From positions 1 through 49,729 of the forward strand of contig CANHDJ010000025.1 of the NCBI GenBank assembly GCA_947459425.1: 49,729 bases of DNA, written 5' to 3'. Origin of the DNA: Ignavibacteria bacterium (GTDB lineage: Bacteria > Bacteroidota > Ignavibacteria > Kapaibacteriales > UBA4661). Shown here in pieces: positions 34,985 to 44,051 of the stretch; position 1 is the stretch's first letter, and every line of letters begins with the position of its first letter. The position numbers and the translations under genes were made by a program. The notes below the pieces were generated by a model. The model had not been told where the DNA came from, ran no database searches, and was given only the letters and a program-made list of their open reading frames with translations.

Positions 34985-35342
34985 GATGGTATCTCCTGAA
35001 ACAATGTGTAAATGCCTGTTGGATGAATATACGGAGACAATGGTATAATGGTTTCTCTTTTACGTGGAGAATATCGCCGTCCGTACACATAGTGTGGAGT
35101 GCAGCAAAATCTATGCCTACAACTACGCATTTTTACAGCATTTATCCAAGTCGAATAATGCAATGTTTTTTGCCATACAAAGCAAACGTTCTATTCTCAA
35201 GATGTTAGCAGCGAGAGAAATTTTACGAACAACGCCCCATGCTTGTTCCGGCAGAAAAGTCATCGGGCGCTTGAATTCAGTTGTAAGCGTGAAAGCTATT
35301 TAACAGAGAATTGATGCGGTATTGAGAAGTGCTTTCTTGGGT
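34985..35342. other. 358-bp gap without recognisable gene
   Basis: Only short open frames without ribosome-binding sites. A TATAAT at 35044 on the plus strand has no fitting -35 and no downstream gene. I see no tRNA, stable hairpin or repeat that explains the region; it should hold the promoter of the minus-strand small gene and tsaB. Confidence 0.4.
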
Positions 35343-36134
35343 TTAATAGCTCAATGCTTTTAGAACATCGTACCCAAAACGCAGTATCAATGCCGATACG
35401 ACCAGCAAAAAAACGACCCGCACAAAACCACTTCCGCGCAGCATAGCCATTCGACTTCCAAGAAATGACCCCGCCATATTGCACAGCATCATCGGGAAAG
35501 CAAGTTCGTATCGCACAAACCCACCGCCGATGAAAAATGATAGCGAAGCCGCATCCGCAATAACATTGACGACTTTGCTTATTGCCGATGCGTTCAAAAA
35601 GCTATACCCGATAATACTCACAAAGCCAAAGACCAATAAACTTCCCGTTCCAGGTCCCACAAATCCATTGTAAAAGCCCGTAGCAGAGCCGATGAGAAAG
35701 CTCATCGCCAGTAGCGCCGTGCCGTCATAGTGCATAAAATTCTCCTGACCCAAATCCTTACGACGATAGGTGTAAAGCGCTATACACGCCATAAGCAGAA
35801 GAATTATCGGTTTAAGAACAATGGGCGGAAGTAGGCTGGAAATTTTCGCTCCTAAAAACGACATAACCGCCGCGCCAATGCCAGCACTAAGCGCCGTTCG
35901 CCAAGGAATGACCACACTTCGGGAGTACTGCACGGCGGCAACACTTGTTCCCATCACCGATGCGAAACGGTTTGTGCCAATCACCATTGGAACCGGGAAA
36001 TTCGGAAAGAGAATAAAAAGCGCCGGAACTTGCACCAATCCTCCACCGCCGACAATCGAATCAACAAACCCCGCTAAAAAAGCGGCAAAAGAAGCAAGGG
36101 CAATATCGGCGAAAGGCAACGTAAAAGAAGGCAT
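35343..36134 (-). CDS. TauE/SafE-family sulfite/anion permease
   Basis: 263 residues with seven to eight membrane helices. FLAGFVDSIVGGGGLVQVPAL and ATGFYNGFVGPGTGSLLVFGFV are the two repeated family signatures (GxxxGxGGGxxxxP and GxxxGFxGxGxG). GTNRFASVMGTSVAAVQYSRS lies between. Members export or import sulfite, sulfoacetate or similar anions; no sulfur genes are near. It starts three bases after the EVE gene stop, so the two are co-translated. Confidence 0.88.
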   Translation of the reverse strand: MPSFTLPFADIALASFAAFLAGFVDSIVGGGGLVQVPALFILFPNFPVPMVIGTNRFASVMGTSVAAVQYSRSVVIPWRTALSAGIGAAVMSFLGAKISSLLPPIVLKPIILLLMACIALYTYRRKDLGQENFMHYDGTALLAMSFLIGSATGFYNGFVGPGTGSLLVFGFVSIIGYSFLNASAISKVVNVIADAASLSFFIGGGFVRYELAFPMMLCNMAGSFLGSRMAMLRGSGFVRVVFLLVVSALILRFGYDVLKALSY

Positions 36135-36137
36135 TCG

Positions 36138-36542
36138 TTAGCTTCCCATTTTTTGAATTCTATCAAACTCAGCTTTTGTCACCGCCACAACCGATAAACG
36201 CGATTGTTTGAGAAGCCCAATATTTGCCAAGCGTGGTTCAGATTTGATACTTTCCAGCGTAACGGGAGTGGGCAGTGGTGCAAGCGGCTTCACTTCTACA
36301 CAAACCCATTGTTCGCTGTCACTTGTCGGGTCAGGATATGCCTCACGAGTAATTTCCGCGATACCGACAATTTCTTTGCCGATATTGCTGTGATAAAAAA
36401 GTGCCTTGTCGCCTTTTGCCATGACGCGAAGGTTGTTGCGAGCTTGGTAATTCCTCACACCACTCCAGACGGTTCCGCCTTCGTTCACGAAGTCCGACCA
36501 AGAATACACGTCGGGTTCTGATTTAATGAGCCAATACTTCAT
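36138..36542 (-). CDS. EVE-domain protein
   Basis: 134 residues, the whole length of an EVE (PUA-like) domain: MKYWLIKSEPDVYSWSDF, WSGVRNYQARNNLRVMAKGDKALFYHSN, IVGIAEITREAYPDPT. It resembles human THYN1. EVE domains bind modified bases in RNA or DNA through an aromatic cage (W and the YHS region here). As a stand-alone gene its target is unknown. It is followed by the TauE permease after three bases. Its upstream 60 bases hold the 11-bp tandem repeat. Confidence 0.9.
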   Translation of the reverse strand: MKYWLIKSEPDVYSWSDFVNEGGTVWSGVRNYQARNNLRVMAKGDKALFYHSNIGKEIVGIAEITREAYPDPTSDSEQWVCVEVKPLAPLPTPVTLESIKSEPRLANIGLLKQSRLSVVAVTKAEFDRIQKMGS

Positions 36543-36557
36543 GCGCTGCTAAAAAAA

Positions 36558-36590
36558 GAAAATAATCGGAAAATAATCGGAAAATAATCG
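36558..36590. repeat. Three perfect copies of an 11-bp repeat
   Basis: GAAAATAATCG is repeated three times without change, in the 63-bp gap between the ABC-F gene and the EVE gene. 11 bp is close to a helical turn. It lies where the EVE gene's promoter must be. Confidence 0.85.
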
Positions 36591-36605
36591 TGAACAATGC
36601 TGATT

Positions 36606-38528
36606 CTATGCCATTTCCAGCCATTGAAGCGTGATGTCATCAAGAGTCGTTAAAAGCTCCGCGAGTTCGTCGCTGCGCTCTTTCAGCAATTTGTAGTCGC
36701 TTTCTCCACTGGAAAGAATTGCCTCTAATTCAGCTTTTCGCTGCTCAAGGGCTTGGATGCGCTTTTCAAGGGATTCTCGTTCTTTGGTGAGTTGATATTT
36801 GTTTTTGCGAGGGGTTTCGCTTGATGGCTTTGGAACTTGTTCGCTGGGTTTTGCGGCTTCACGGAGTGCTTCTTCGCGGGCATTGTCGTTTCGCACTTCC
36901 TTTTTCTCTAAGTAATCAGAGTAATTGCCCGGATACTGCTTAATATGCACCAAACCTTCTTCGTTCGGCTCAAAAGAGTAGATAAATTCAACAGTCCGGT
37001 CAAGAAAAGCCCGGTCGTGCGAGACGATGATAAGCGCTCCATGAAAAAACTGCAAATAGTCCTCCAGAGCGCCTAGCGTTTGAATATCGAAGTCATTCGT
37101 GGGTTCGTCCAGAATAAGAATATTCGGATTATTCATCAGAACGCGGAGCAGTCCCAAACGCCTCCGTTCACCGCCAGAGAGCTTGCTCACAAGCGCTCCA
37201 TACTGATTGGGAGCGAAATTAAAACGCTGAAGCATATCTTTTGCCGTCAAAAAGCGGTCGCGTCCTATGCCCGTGTCAATGTATTCCGCTACTTCTCGCA
37301 CAGCTGCCATCACCGAAAGCGTTGGCGTAATATCGCTGCTTTCTTGACGAAAGTAGCCGATACGCGCTGTTGCGCCGATTTTCACGGTTCCGGCGTGTGG
37401 CTCAATTTCCCCAACAAGCGTATTGAGCAATGTTGATTTCCCCGAGCCGTTTGGTCCGATAATGCCGATTCTATCACCCTTGGTGGCTTTGTAGGTGAAG
37501 TTATGAAAGAGCGTCTGGTTACCAATTTTTTGTGTAATATTTTCCGCATCAATGAGCTGACTTCCGGCAAATTGGTTTCCAACCTCAATTTTAATTTGCT
37601 TGAGTTCGGTGGCTTCGCGCAAGCGGGCTTGGTCTTCTTGGAGATTTTTTACCCAATCAACGCGGCTTTTTTGCTTCTTGCGTTGCGCCCGTGCGCCCGC
37701 TTTGAGCCAAGCGAGTTCCGTACGAAGGCGGTTTTTCTGATGATCGGCGGTGGCTTCTTCGTTAGCGGTAATCATGGACTTGCGCTCGACGTAGTTTTCG
37801 TAATTGCCAGGGAACGAAATGAGTTTTCCTCTATCAAGTTCAACGATGCGGGTTGTGACAGCATCCAAAAAGTAGCGGTCGTGTGTGATAAGCAAAATAG
37901 CTCGCGGAGAAGCCGTCAGGCGGTCTTGAAGCCATTGCACCGAATCGGCATCAAGATGATTCGTCGGCTCGTCCAAAATGAGCAAATCCACATCGGACAT
38001 GAGTGTTTTTGCCAGAGCTACACGTTTTTTCAGCCCGCCGGAAAGGTTCGCAATGCGCTCGGTAAAGCGCGTTACGCCGAGTTTTTGCAGCATCGCTTTT
38101 GCCTCGTTTTCCAAGAGCCATCCGCCGTCGTCGTCAATAGCGCGGCTTACCTCGTGGAGTTCGGCTTGTACTTCGGCGTGGCTATGTTCAACGCCATCAT
38201 TTTCCATAATCGCACATAATTCGGCGTGGCGGTGCAACAAATGGAACGTTTTCGGACGCGCCTTCATGACGGCATCCAGCACAAAATCATCATCGTTTAA
38301 GGCTGGAACTTGGCTTAAATACTCAAATGTTGCTTCTTTATTGAATGCCACCGTCCCGTCGTCCGGCTCCTCGCTTCCAGCAATAATGCGCATCAGCGTT
38401 GTTTTACCAACGCCATTAGAGCCAATGATACCAACGTGTTCGCCGGATTCCATACCGAAGGAAACCCCAATAAGGAGCGGAATGTCATTGTAGGATTTAC
38501 TGATAGTGGTGGCGGAAAAAATGGTCAT
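36606..38528 (-). CDS. ABC-F ATPase, Uup-like
   Basis: 640 residues, two ABC domains without membrane part. First: GSNGVGKTTL (Walker A), NLSGGLKKRVALA (signature), LLILDEPTNHLD (Walker B). Linker of about 80 residues with RKKQKSRVDWVKNLQ. Second: GPNGSGKSTLL, KLSGGERRRLGLLR, ILILDEPTNDFD. A C-terminal coiled coil (about 565-635, KERESLEKRIQALEQRKAELEA) is the mark of the Uup branch, which acts on ribosomes or DNA integrity, rather than of the antibiotic-resistance ABC-F proteins. The P-site tRNA-interaction linker is present. Monocistronic by position. Confidence 0.9.
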   Translation of the reverse strand: MTIFSATTISKSYNDIPLLIGVSFGMESGEHVGIIGSNGVGKTTLMRIIAGSEEPDDGTVAFNKEATFEYLSQVPALNDDDFVLDAVMKARPKTFHLLHRHAELCAIMENDGVEHSHAEVQAELHEVSRAIDDDGGWLLENEAKAMLQKLGVTRFTERIANLSGGLKKRVALAKTLMSDVDLLILDEPTNHLDADSVQWLQDRLTASPRAILLITHDRYFLDAVTTRIVELDRGKLISFPGNYENYVERKSMITANEEATADHQKNRLRTELAWLKAGARAQRKKQKSRVDWVKNLQEDQARLREATELKQIKIEVGNQFAGSQLIDAENITQKIGNQTLFHNFTYKATKGDRIGIIGPNGSGKSTLLNTLVGEIEPHAGTVKIGATARIGYFRQESSDITPTLSVMAAVREVAEYIDTGIGRDRFLTAKDMLQRFNFAPNQYGALVSKLSGGERRRLGLLRVLMNNPNILILDEPTNDFDIQTLGALEDYLQFFHGALIIVSHDRAFLDRTVEFIYSFEPNEEGLVHIKQYPGNYSDYLEKKEVRNDNAREEALREAAKPSEQVPKPSSETPRKNKYQLTKERESLEKRIQALEQRKAELEAILSSGESDYKLLKERSDELAELLTTLDDITLQWLEMA

Positions 38529-38842
38529 AATGCAGATGTGGGATAAAAAAAACGTGATGAAAAGCCGTGTTTATGCGCAGCTATGCTCACGACATCTTCG
38601 TCAGAACGTGAAGAAGTAAATGCAAAAATGCAAAATCTGTATCAATACGCCATACTTCGAGTGAATCTTTACCTGTTTTTGTTGTGTCTTTTTGCGGTCT
38701 TAGCACTTTATGAACAATTATTCACCAAGATTTTTTTTTGGATATATTAAACCTTTATTATCTTAGGCATATCCAATAGGACAATATCACTCACTTTGTA
38801 GTGATTACTTTTTTTATTACCCTTTTATTTGGAGTAACGATT
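38529..38842. other. 314-bp divergent leader region
   Basis: Separates the ABC-F gene and the Lys/Glu-rich peptide gene. A plausible promoter reads TTCACC (38721-38726), 16 bases with a T9 tract, TATATT (38743-38748). Downstream of it ATCACT / AGTGAT (38786-38805) can form a small stem in the leader. I could not place the ABC-F promoter. Confidence 0.35.
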
Positions 38843-39007
38843 ATGCGTAAGTTTGGTCTTGTGTTGCTTGCAGCATTTGCATTTGCTAGCATCTCTCCTG
38901 TTTTTGCTCAAGACAAAAAAGAAGAGAAAAAAGAAGAAGTGAAGAAAGAAAAGAAAGAGAAAAAAGAAAAGAAAGAAAAGAAAGAGAAAAAAGAAGAAGC
39001 AAAATAA
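38843..39007 (+). CDS. Secreted Lys/Glu-only peptide
   Basis: 54 residues from the ATG at 38843, chosen because GGAG (38831-38834) precedes it; an upstream in-frame start at 38801 would put extra hydrophobic residues before the signal peptide. A clean signal peptide (MRKFGLVLLAAFAFASISPVFA, 22 residues in all, cleaved before QDKK) is followed by 32 residues that are 17 Lys and 11 Glu, in KKE units. Net charge is about +5. Such a chain would be a fully charged helix or disordered. A strong terminator 35 bases later makes it a one-gene transcript. No known family; cell-wall or surface binding is a guess. The purine-only DNA could arise by slippage, but signal, ribosome site and terminator support a real gene. 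Confidence 0.7.
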   Translation: MRKFGLVLLAAFAFASISPVFAQDKKEEKKEEVKKEKKEKKEKKEKKEKKEEAK

Positions 39008-39041
39008 TGCGCTCGGTGTTCAACCACCGAATGCAAATAAA

Positions 39042-39074
39042 AAAGCCGGAACTGTTTACAGTCCGGCTTTTTTT
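39042..39074 (+). terminator. Strong intrinsic terminator of the Lys/Glu peptide gene
   Basis: AAAGCCGGA-a-CTG, loop TTTA, CAG-TCCGGCTTT, followed by T4 (TTTTATGC). A clear rho-independent terminator 35 bases after the stop. A small stem CGGTG/CACCG lies before it (39014-39029). Confidence 0.9.
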
Positions 39075-39247
39075 ATGCTTCTTTCAAATAGCTGTACTAG
39101 TGATACAATCACGATTCCGATAAATTTTCAGGAAAATGCAGAGAAATGTGAGAATCTTCGTTGATTTTCGTATCTTACGCATCCTCACTAAATCGCAATT
39201 GCCCATGTTGAGGTGATTGTGACACAATTTTGCGGTAGAAAGAATGT

Positions 39248-40423
39248 ATGGTAGAAACACACCAAAATATTTCCCCTGCTCTTCATCAGCAGCATAGCCC
39301 AGAGGCAATCGAAACGCCCTCAGCAATAGCTGTGAGTGCCTCTGATACTGAATTAGCTACCCCCGAAGTAGAAACTCAGCCGTATCTTCTTATCGTTGAC
39401 GATGTACCGGTAAACTTGCAAGCTCTCGAAAGTATCCTGCAAACACGAGGTTTTCGCGTGATGAAAGCAACCAATGGCGAACAAGCTCTCGAAATCGTCG
39501 CACAAGAAAAACCAGATTTAATTCTGCTTGATGTCATGATGCCGAAAATGAACGGCTATGAAGTCTGCCAACATCTCAAAGAAAATCCTGCAACGTCAAA
39601 AATTCCCGTCATATTTCTCACCGGACGGAATGACTCGTATTCGGTCATCAAAGGCTTTGCATCGGGAGCGCTGGACTATGTTGTTAAGCCATTTCACGCG
39701 CCTGAATTGCTCGCACGCATCAACACCCATCTCGAACTCAAGCGTTCACGCGACACCATTTTACGCTATAACGACCTTCTGGACGCAGAAAAACGCCGCG
39801 CCGAACAACTTTTGCTGAACATTCTTCCAGCTTCCATTGCTGAACGCTTGCAAAATGGTGAGCGGCAAATTGCCGATAAAGTTGATGATGCTACCGTGAT
39901 ATTTGCTGACGTGACGAACTTTACACCGCTTTCCGAAAGTTATTCGGCAGAAGAGATTGTGAGTCTTTTGAACTCTCTTTTTTCTGCCTTTGATGAACTT
40001 GCCGACCGCTTTGGTGTAGAAAAAATTAAAACAATGGGCGATAGCTATATGGCTGCCGCCGGCATTCCGATTGAACGCGCCGACCATGCGGAGGCTGCCG
40101 TGAATATGGCACTTTCGATGATGACGGTTTTAGCAGAAGTCAATGCGTCTTCAGGCAATAATCTCAATATCCGTATCGGGCTTCATTCCGGTCCGGTTGT
40201 CGCTGGCGTTATCGGCGTGAAAAAGTTTATCTACGACCTTTGGGGCGATACCGTCAACACGGCATCACGCATGGAATCGCACGGCGAGGCAGGACGGATA
40301 CACGTTTCTGAGGCAGTTTACCATAAACTTCGCGATAAATTCCGCTTCCAAGAGCGCGGCAATATTGAAATCAAAGGCAAAGGTCTGATGAAAACATACT
40401 TTGTCTTGGGTCAGATTTCATAA
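39248..40423 (+). CDS. Response regulator with adenylate cyclase output
   Basis: 391 residues. A receiver domain (about 46-162) has the acidic pair DD (51-52), the phospho-acceptor Asp95 in LILLDVMMPKMNG, Thr125 and Lys147. A short coiled coil (about 163-190, RRAEQLLLNILPASIAERL) links it to a class III cyclase domain (about 215-390). Metal-binding Asp221 (IFADVTNFT) and Asp265 (MGDSY), Lys259 and Asp330 (YDLWGDTVN) point to ATP rather than GTP, and Asn337 and Arg341 are the transition-state residues. So phosphorylation should switch cAMP synthesis. The likely kinase is the soluble histidine kinase two genes downstream. Confidence 0.92.
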   Translation: MVETHQNISPALHQQHSPEAIETPSAIAVSASDTELATPEVETQPYLLIVDDVPVNLQALESILQTRGFRVMKATNGEQALEIVAQEKPDLILLDVMMPKMNGYEVCQHLKENPATSKIPVIFLTGRNDSYSVIKGFASGALDYVVKPFHAPELLARINTHLELKRSRDTILRYNDLLDAEKRRAEQLLLNILPASIAERLQNGERQIADKVDDATVIFADVTNFTPLSESYSAEEIVSLLNSLFSAFDELADRFGVEKIKTMGDSYMAAAGIPIERADHAEAAVNMALSMMTVLAEVNASSGNNLNIRIGLHSGPVVAGVIGVKKFIYDLWGDTVNTASRMESHGEAGRIHVSEAVYHKLRDKFRFQERGNIEIKGKGLMKTYFVLGQIS

Positions 40424-40490
40424 TCAATTCAAGTAATCACTACATTTTCCTCAGATTTTACTATATTCATTTCGGTCAAGGAGTTGTTGC

Positions 40491-41339
40491 ATGAAGATTG
40501 TCAAACCGAATGGCAAGCTGGAACTTCAAAATGATGGTACGCTCGAAGTTTTTTTCATTGGCACAGGTTCTGCCTTTGCTCAAGAGCGTTATCATACCAA
40601 CTTTCTCATTATTAAGGGCAACGACCATATTCTTGTGGATTTTGGCGCAACAGGTCCCATCGCCTTTCCGACAACCACAGGTCGCCCGGTGACCGATGTT
40701 GAGACACTATTCATTACCCACAGCCATTTTGACCACGTCGGCGGTGTAGAATATTTGGCATTGCTTAATCGCTACGTTGGTATGACGGCGCTGGAGCGTC
40801 CGAAAATGAAAATGATTATCAATGAGCAGTACCAGCGTATTTTGTGGGAAATGACGCTTCGAGGCGGCATGGAATGGAATGAAGTCAACCGCGAGGGTGA
40901 GCGATTAACCTTTACAGACTTTTTTGAAATTGTCCGACCAAATCTGAAAATTTCCGTGCCGCGTGAAGTCTGGGAAGTCCAGTACGGAGCTATCAAACTT
41001 GAAATTTTCCGCACCAATCATCTTCCGGCACAACCATTTCCTTGGCAGCAATCGTTTGTCACCTACGGTGTCTTTATTGATGACCGCGTATTTATCTCAG
41101 GCGACACGGTGTTTGACAAAGAATTGATTGGAATGTACAGCGACAAAGCTGAGTATATGTTCCACGACTGCTCATTTATGCCCAATCCTGTTCATGCTTC
41201 ACTACCGGAACTGCGCACTTTGCCGGACGACATAAAGAAAAAAATGCTGCTTGTTCATTATCCAGATAAAGCCGAACAGCATGATTTTTCGGGGTTCGCG
41301 GGATTGACAGAGCAGGGGCATCGGTATATTTTCGATTAA
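40491..41339 (+). CDS. Metallo-beta-lactamase-fold hydrolase, RNase Z-like
   Basis: 282 residues. The metal site HSHFDH (77-82) follows LFITHSHFDHVGGVEYL; RTNHLP, ISGDTVFDKELI and LVHYPDKAEQHDF give the later ligands. The start LEVFFIGTGSAFAQERYHTNFLI and the order of motifs are like RNase Z and related phosphodiesterases. Because it lies between an adenylate cyclase and a kinase, a cyclic-nucleotide phosphodiesterase role is worth testing, but this is context only. AAGGAG at 40478-40483 gives the start. A separate leader of 67 bases with TATATTC at 40462 suggests it may have its own promoter. Confidence 0.8.
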   Translation: MKIVKPNGKLELQNDGTLEVFFIGTGSAFAQERYHTNFLIIKGNDHILVDFGATGPIAFPTTTGRPVTDVETLFITHSHFDHVGGVEYLALLNRYVGMTALERPKMKMIINEQYQRILWEMTLRGGMEWNEVNREGERLTFTDFFEIVRPNLKISVPREVWEVQYGAIKLEIFRTNHLPAQPFPWQQSFVTYGVFIDDRVFISGDTVFDKELIGMYSDKAEYMFHDCSFMPNPVHASLPELRTLPDDIKKKMLLVHYPDKAEQHDFSGFAGLTEQGHRYIFD

Positions 41340-41433
41340 CCATTTCCGTCCGGGTAAAGCCAACACCGCACAAAACCTTGTATTCGCCGTGCGCTCTAAA
41401 TTTTTTTGACGTTGTATTTAATTTTGACTGTGT

Positions 41434-43890
41434 ATGAATCCCGAAACTCTGGGTTACACTATCACCGAACATGATGTTGAGCGTATGTTTGCAAGTATTA
41501 CCTCCAACCTTAGCAGAAGCGCGTTTACATCGCCCGACGAGCATAACCTTCTCCCTCATACGGAGTTTGCCCATCAGGTGCATCTTTGTACAATGAATGA
41601 TGCTCTTGAGTTCGACCAAAGCACTCGTATTGCCGATGCCAACGCTCAGGAGTCACTTGCTGCATTGTACAAAGAATTTTGGGGAGCGTCTGTTTTTCAC
41701 TGGAAGACCGCATCACTGCTTTCAGCCACTTCTCCTAAAGCTACATCGGACGAACTTGCCGAAGCTCATTGGAACTCCGTTTTAGCAGATATTGCTTCGA
41801 CAGGGGTCATCTTACGCAACACACCTGCTTTTGCTGTTCTCAAAGACTTAGAAGATAAATCCGAGCGCGCCCGCCAAATCAGCCATTACAAGCATTGCCT
41901 CACGTTTCCTACGGTCGAAGCATATTCCGAAAGCCTTGCCAGACGCGATTTGAACACGCTGGAGCGCATGATTTTGACCTATGGCGAAGCCTGTTGCTAT
42001 GCCTCGCGCAAAGACGAGGAGCGATTCGAGCATTCGGTAATGAAATTTGTGAATTTGTGCAGTCTTGAACTTCCCGCCATGTCTGCGCCCGCCTACCAGC
42101 TCTTGGTCTTGCTGCGGCAATTTGGCAAATCGCAATCGGAGGCGACTCAAAAATTGAGGTTGTATATTCACAATCTCCGCACTCAACATTCTTCACCTTT
42201 TGTACGCCTTTATACAGAAATTCTCCATCAAGAAGACACGCTGAATTCGGAGTATTGGGCTGGTAGTGTCAATCAAAAAATCATTTGGACATTTCGTGCC
42301 TTGCAGACGCTCGAATTAGCCATTTCGCTCGGCGTTCCGCCGTCGTGGTATAGCTATCTTCAGTACACCATTGCTCAACGGAGTTCCAATTCCGGCATTT
42401 ACGATATTGCTCGTGACATGATTCAAGGGCTGGAAAATACACAATCGCTCTATGCTCTTGTTGCGCGTGGATACTATTGGGCGGAGCAGGATAGGCACGA
42501 CAAAGCAGCAACGGTGTATCAAGAACTCATCGAACTTATTGAGCAGGACCATTCCAACGCCGCAAGAAGCACATTTGAGCGCGTTCCTGCCATCAAGCAA
42601 CAGGACGTTGCCTTTTGCTACTACTACGCAGCACAAGCGCTTTTCAGCATTCGGAGCGATGAAGAACACGTCGGATTATGTGCGAATTACATTGAAAAAT
42701 TCTTCCTTTGGTCGGAGTATTTATCTTTTTCGGCACGACGGGTTTTACAAAAAATATGCCGTGCGATGCAAAGTGAACTCATCCACGATTTGCCGCAAGC
42801 CGTTGAACATTACGAAGAGTACGTTGGGCTTTTAACGGAAGATGATTATATCGGCAAAATCAAAACTCTTTCGCATTTGGCACAGCTTTACGCTGAATAC
42901 TTGCAGAATTTCACCAAAGCCGACGAACACTTGAACGCGCTCAAGCACCTTTTGCCGCAAATCCAGCAAAATTCCGTCCAAAATCTGGACATCAATGCCA
43001 CCGATGAGGCACTTATTGCCGACCACACCACACTTATCCAGCTTTGGCTTACTCAATATTCACTAAAGGCTACACAGAAAATTATGTCGTCGCTAGATTC
43101 CGTCACAAGCCAGCTTGGGTCGGCATTTCAGCTGTTAGAAAGCCAGAATGAACGATTGCTATCGGCAAATCAAAATTTGGTGGAACTTAATAGTGAAAAA
43201 AATGAGTTTTTAGGCATTGTTGCGCATGATTTGAAAAATCCTCTTGCCAGTATTTTGCTGGGAATTGAGATGCTGCAACGCTATCAAGACCGCATGACAC
43301 CGGAGCAGCAAACGAAAAAGTTTGTTGATATGATTTCCACCAGCAAGAGAATGCAAGCCATTATAACCAATTTGCTGGATGTTAATGCGATTGACACGGG
43401 CAAAGTTACGCTCTCGCCCACGCAGTTTAATTTTTCGGATGCCGTTCATGCCGTTTCGGACGATTACAACGAACGGGCAAAGGAGAAAGGAATTACGCTA
43501 AATTTCGAGACCGAAACCGATGAAGTTCTTGCTTTTGCCGATAATAACGCCACTGTACAAATTCTCGACAATCTTGTTTCTAATGCCGTTAAATACTCAC
43601 CATTTGACAAAAATGTCTGGGTTGTAGTCCGAAAAATGAATGGCAAAGCACAGTGCCTCGTCAAAGACGAAGGTCCTGGTATATCGGCAGAAGATAAAAA
43701 GAAACTTTTTGGCAAATACGCCCGCCTCACGGCAAAACCCACCGGCGGCGAACATTCGACGGGTCTGGGGCTTTCCATCGTCAAAAAACTTGCCGAAGCA
43801 ATGCACGGCACGGTATGGTGCGAATCCGAACTCGGACAAGGCGCAACCTTTATTTTGGAATTGCCACTGCAAGAAGTACGCATCGAGTAA
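41434..43890 (+). CDS. Soluble histidine kinase with long helical-repeat sensor
   Basis: 818 residues, no signal peptide and no membrane segment. The first 560 residues are helical, with TPR-like pairs (YALVARGYYWAEQDRHDKAATVYQELIELI; VEHYEEYVGLLTEDDYIGKIKTLSHLAQLYAEYL in pieces). A coiled coil (about 560-590) leads to the HisKA domain with His598 in FLGIVAHDLKNPLAS, then the ATPase domain: N box (ILDNLVSNAVKYSPF), G1 (VKDEGPGIS), F box (LFGKYARL) and G2 (STGLGLSIVKKL). No receiver of its own, so a partner regulator is needed; the receiver-cyclase upstream fits. TPR-sensor kinases of this build respond to protein or small-molecule partners in the cytosol. Confidence 0.88.
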   Translation: MNPETLGYTITEHDVERMFASITSNLSRSAFTSPDEHNLLPHTEFAHQVHLCTMNDALEFDQSTRIADANAQESLAALYKEFWGASVFHWKTASLLSATSPKATSDELAEAHWNSVLADIASTGVILRNTPAFAVLKDLEDKSERARQISHYKHCLTFPTVEAYSESLARRDLNTLERMILTYGEACCYASRKDEERFEHSVMKFVNLCSLELPAMSAPAYQLLVLLRQFGKSQSEATQKLRLYIHNLRTQHSSPFVRLYTEILHQEDTLNSEYWAGSVNQKIIWTFRALQTLELAISLGVPPSWYSYLQYTIAQRSSNSGIYDIARDMIQGLENTQSLYALVARGYYWAEQDRHDKAATVYQELIELIEQDHSNAARSTFERVPAIKQQDVAFCYYYAAQALFSIRSDEEHVGLCANYIEKFFLWSEYLSFSARRVLQKICRAMQSELIHDLPQAVEHYEEYVGLLTEDDYIGKIKTLSHLAQLYAEYLQNFTKADEHLNALKHLLPQIQQNSVQNLDINATDEALIADHTTLIQLWLTQYSLKATQKIMSSLDSVTSQLGSAFQLLESQNERLLSANQNLVELNSEKNEFLGIVAHDLKNPLASILLGIEMLQRYQDRMTPEQQTKKFVDMISTSKRMQAIITNLLDVNAIDTGKVTLSPTQFNFSDAVHAVSDDYNERAKEKGITLNFETETDEVLAFADNNATVQILDNLVSNAVKYSPFDKNVWVVVRKMNGKAQCLVKDEGPGISAEDKKKLFGKYARLTAKPTGGEHSTGLGLSIVKKLAEAMHGTVWCESELGQGATFILELPLQEVRIE

Positions 43891-44051
43891 ATCAAAAAAA
43901 ACAGGAGTGCGAACCAAGTTTGCATCATCATTTCGCATTCTATACCTCGCATTTAACTCTATCACCCAAACGCGGACGCACGATGTTCGCACTTCGGCGC
44001 GGCTTTGAATAGTGAGTTGCCCCCGTGTTTCACCATTTCCCTCATTGCCGC

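Noticed and set aside
35044..35049. TATAAT on the plus strand
   Set aside because: No fitting -35, and no plus-strand gene follows.
30951..35325. TTGATGCGGTATTGA occurs at 30951 and 35311, both intergenic
   Set aside because: One exact 15-bp match is expected by chance in about 50 kb of comparisons, and the flanks do not align.
41419..41426. TAATTTTG before the histidine kinase gene, a possible -7 box
   Set aside because: It would place the transcript start almost on the ATG and has no -33 box at the right distance.
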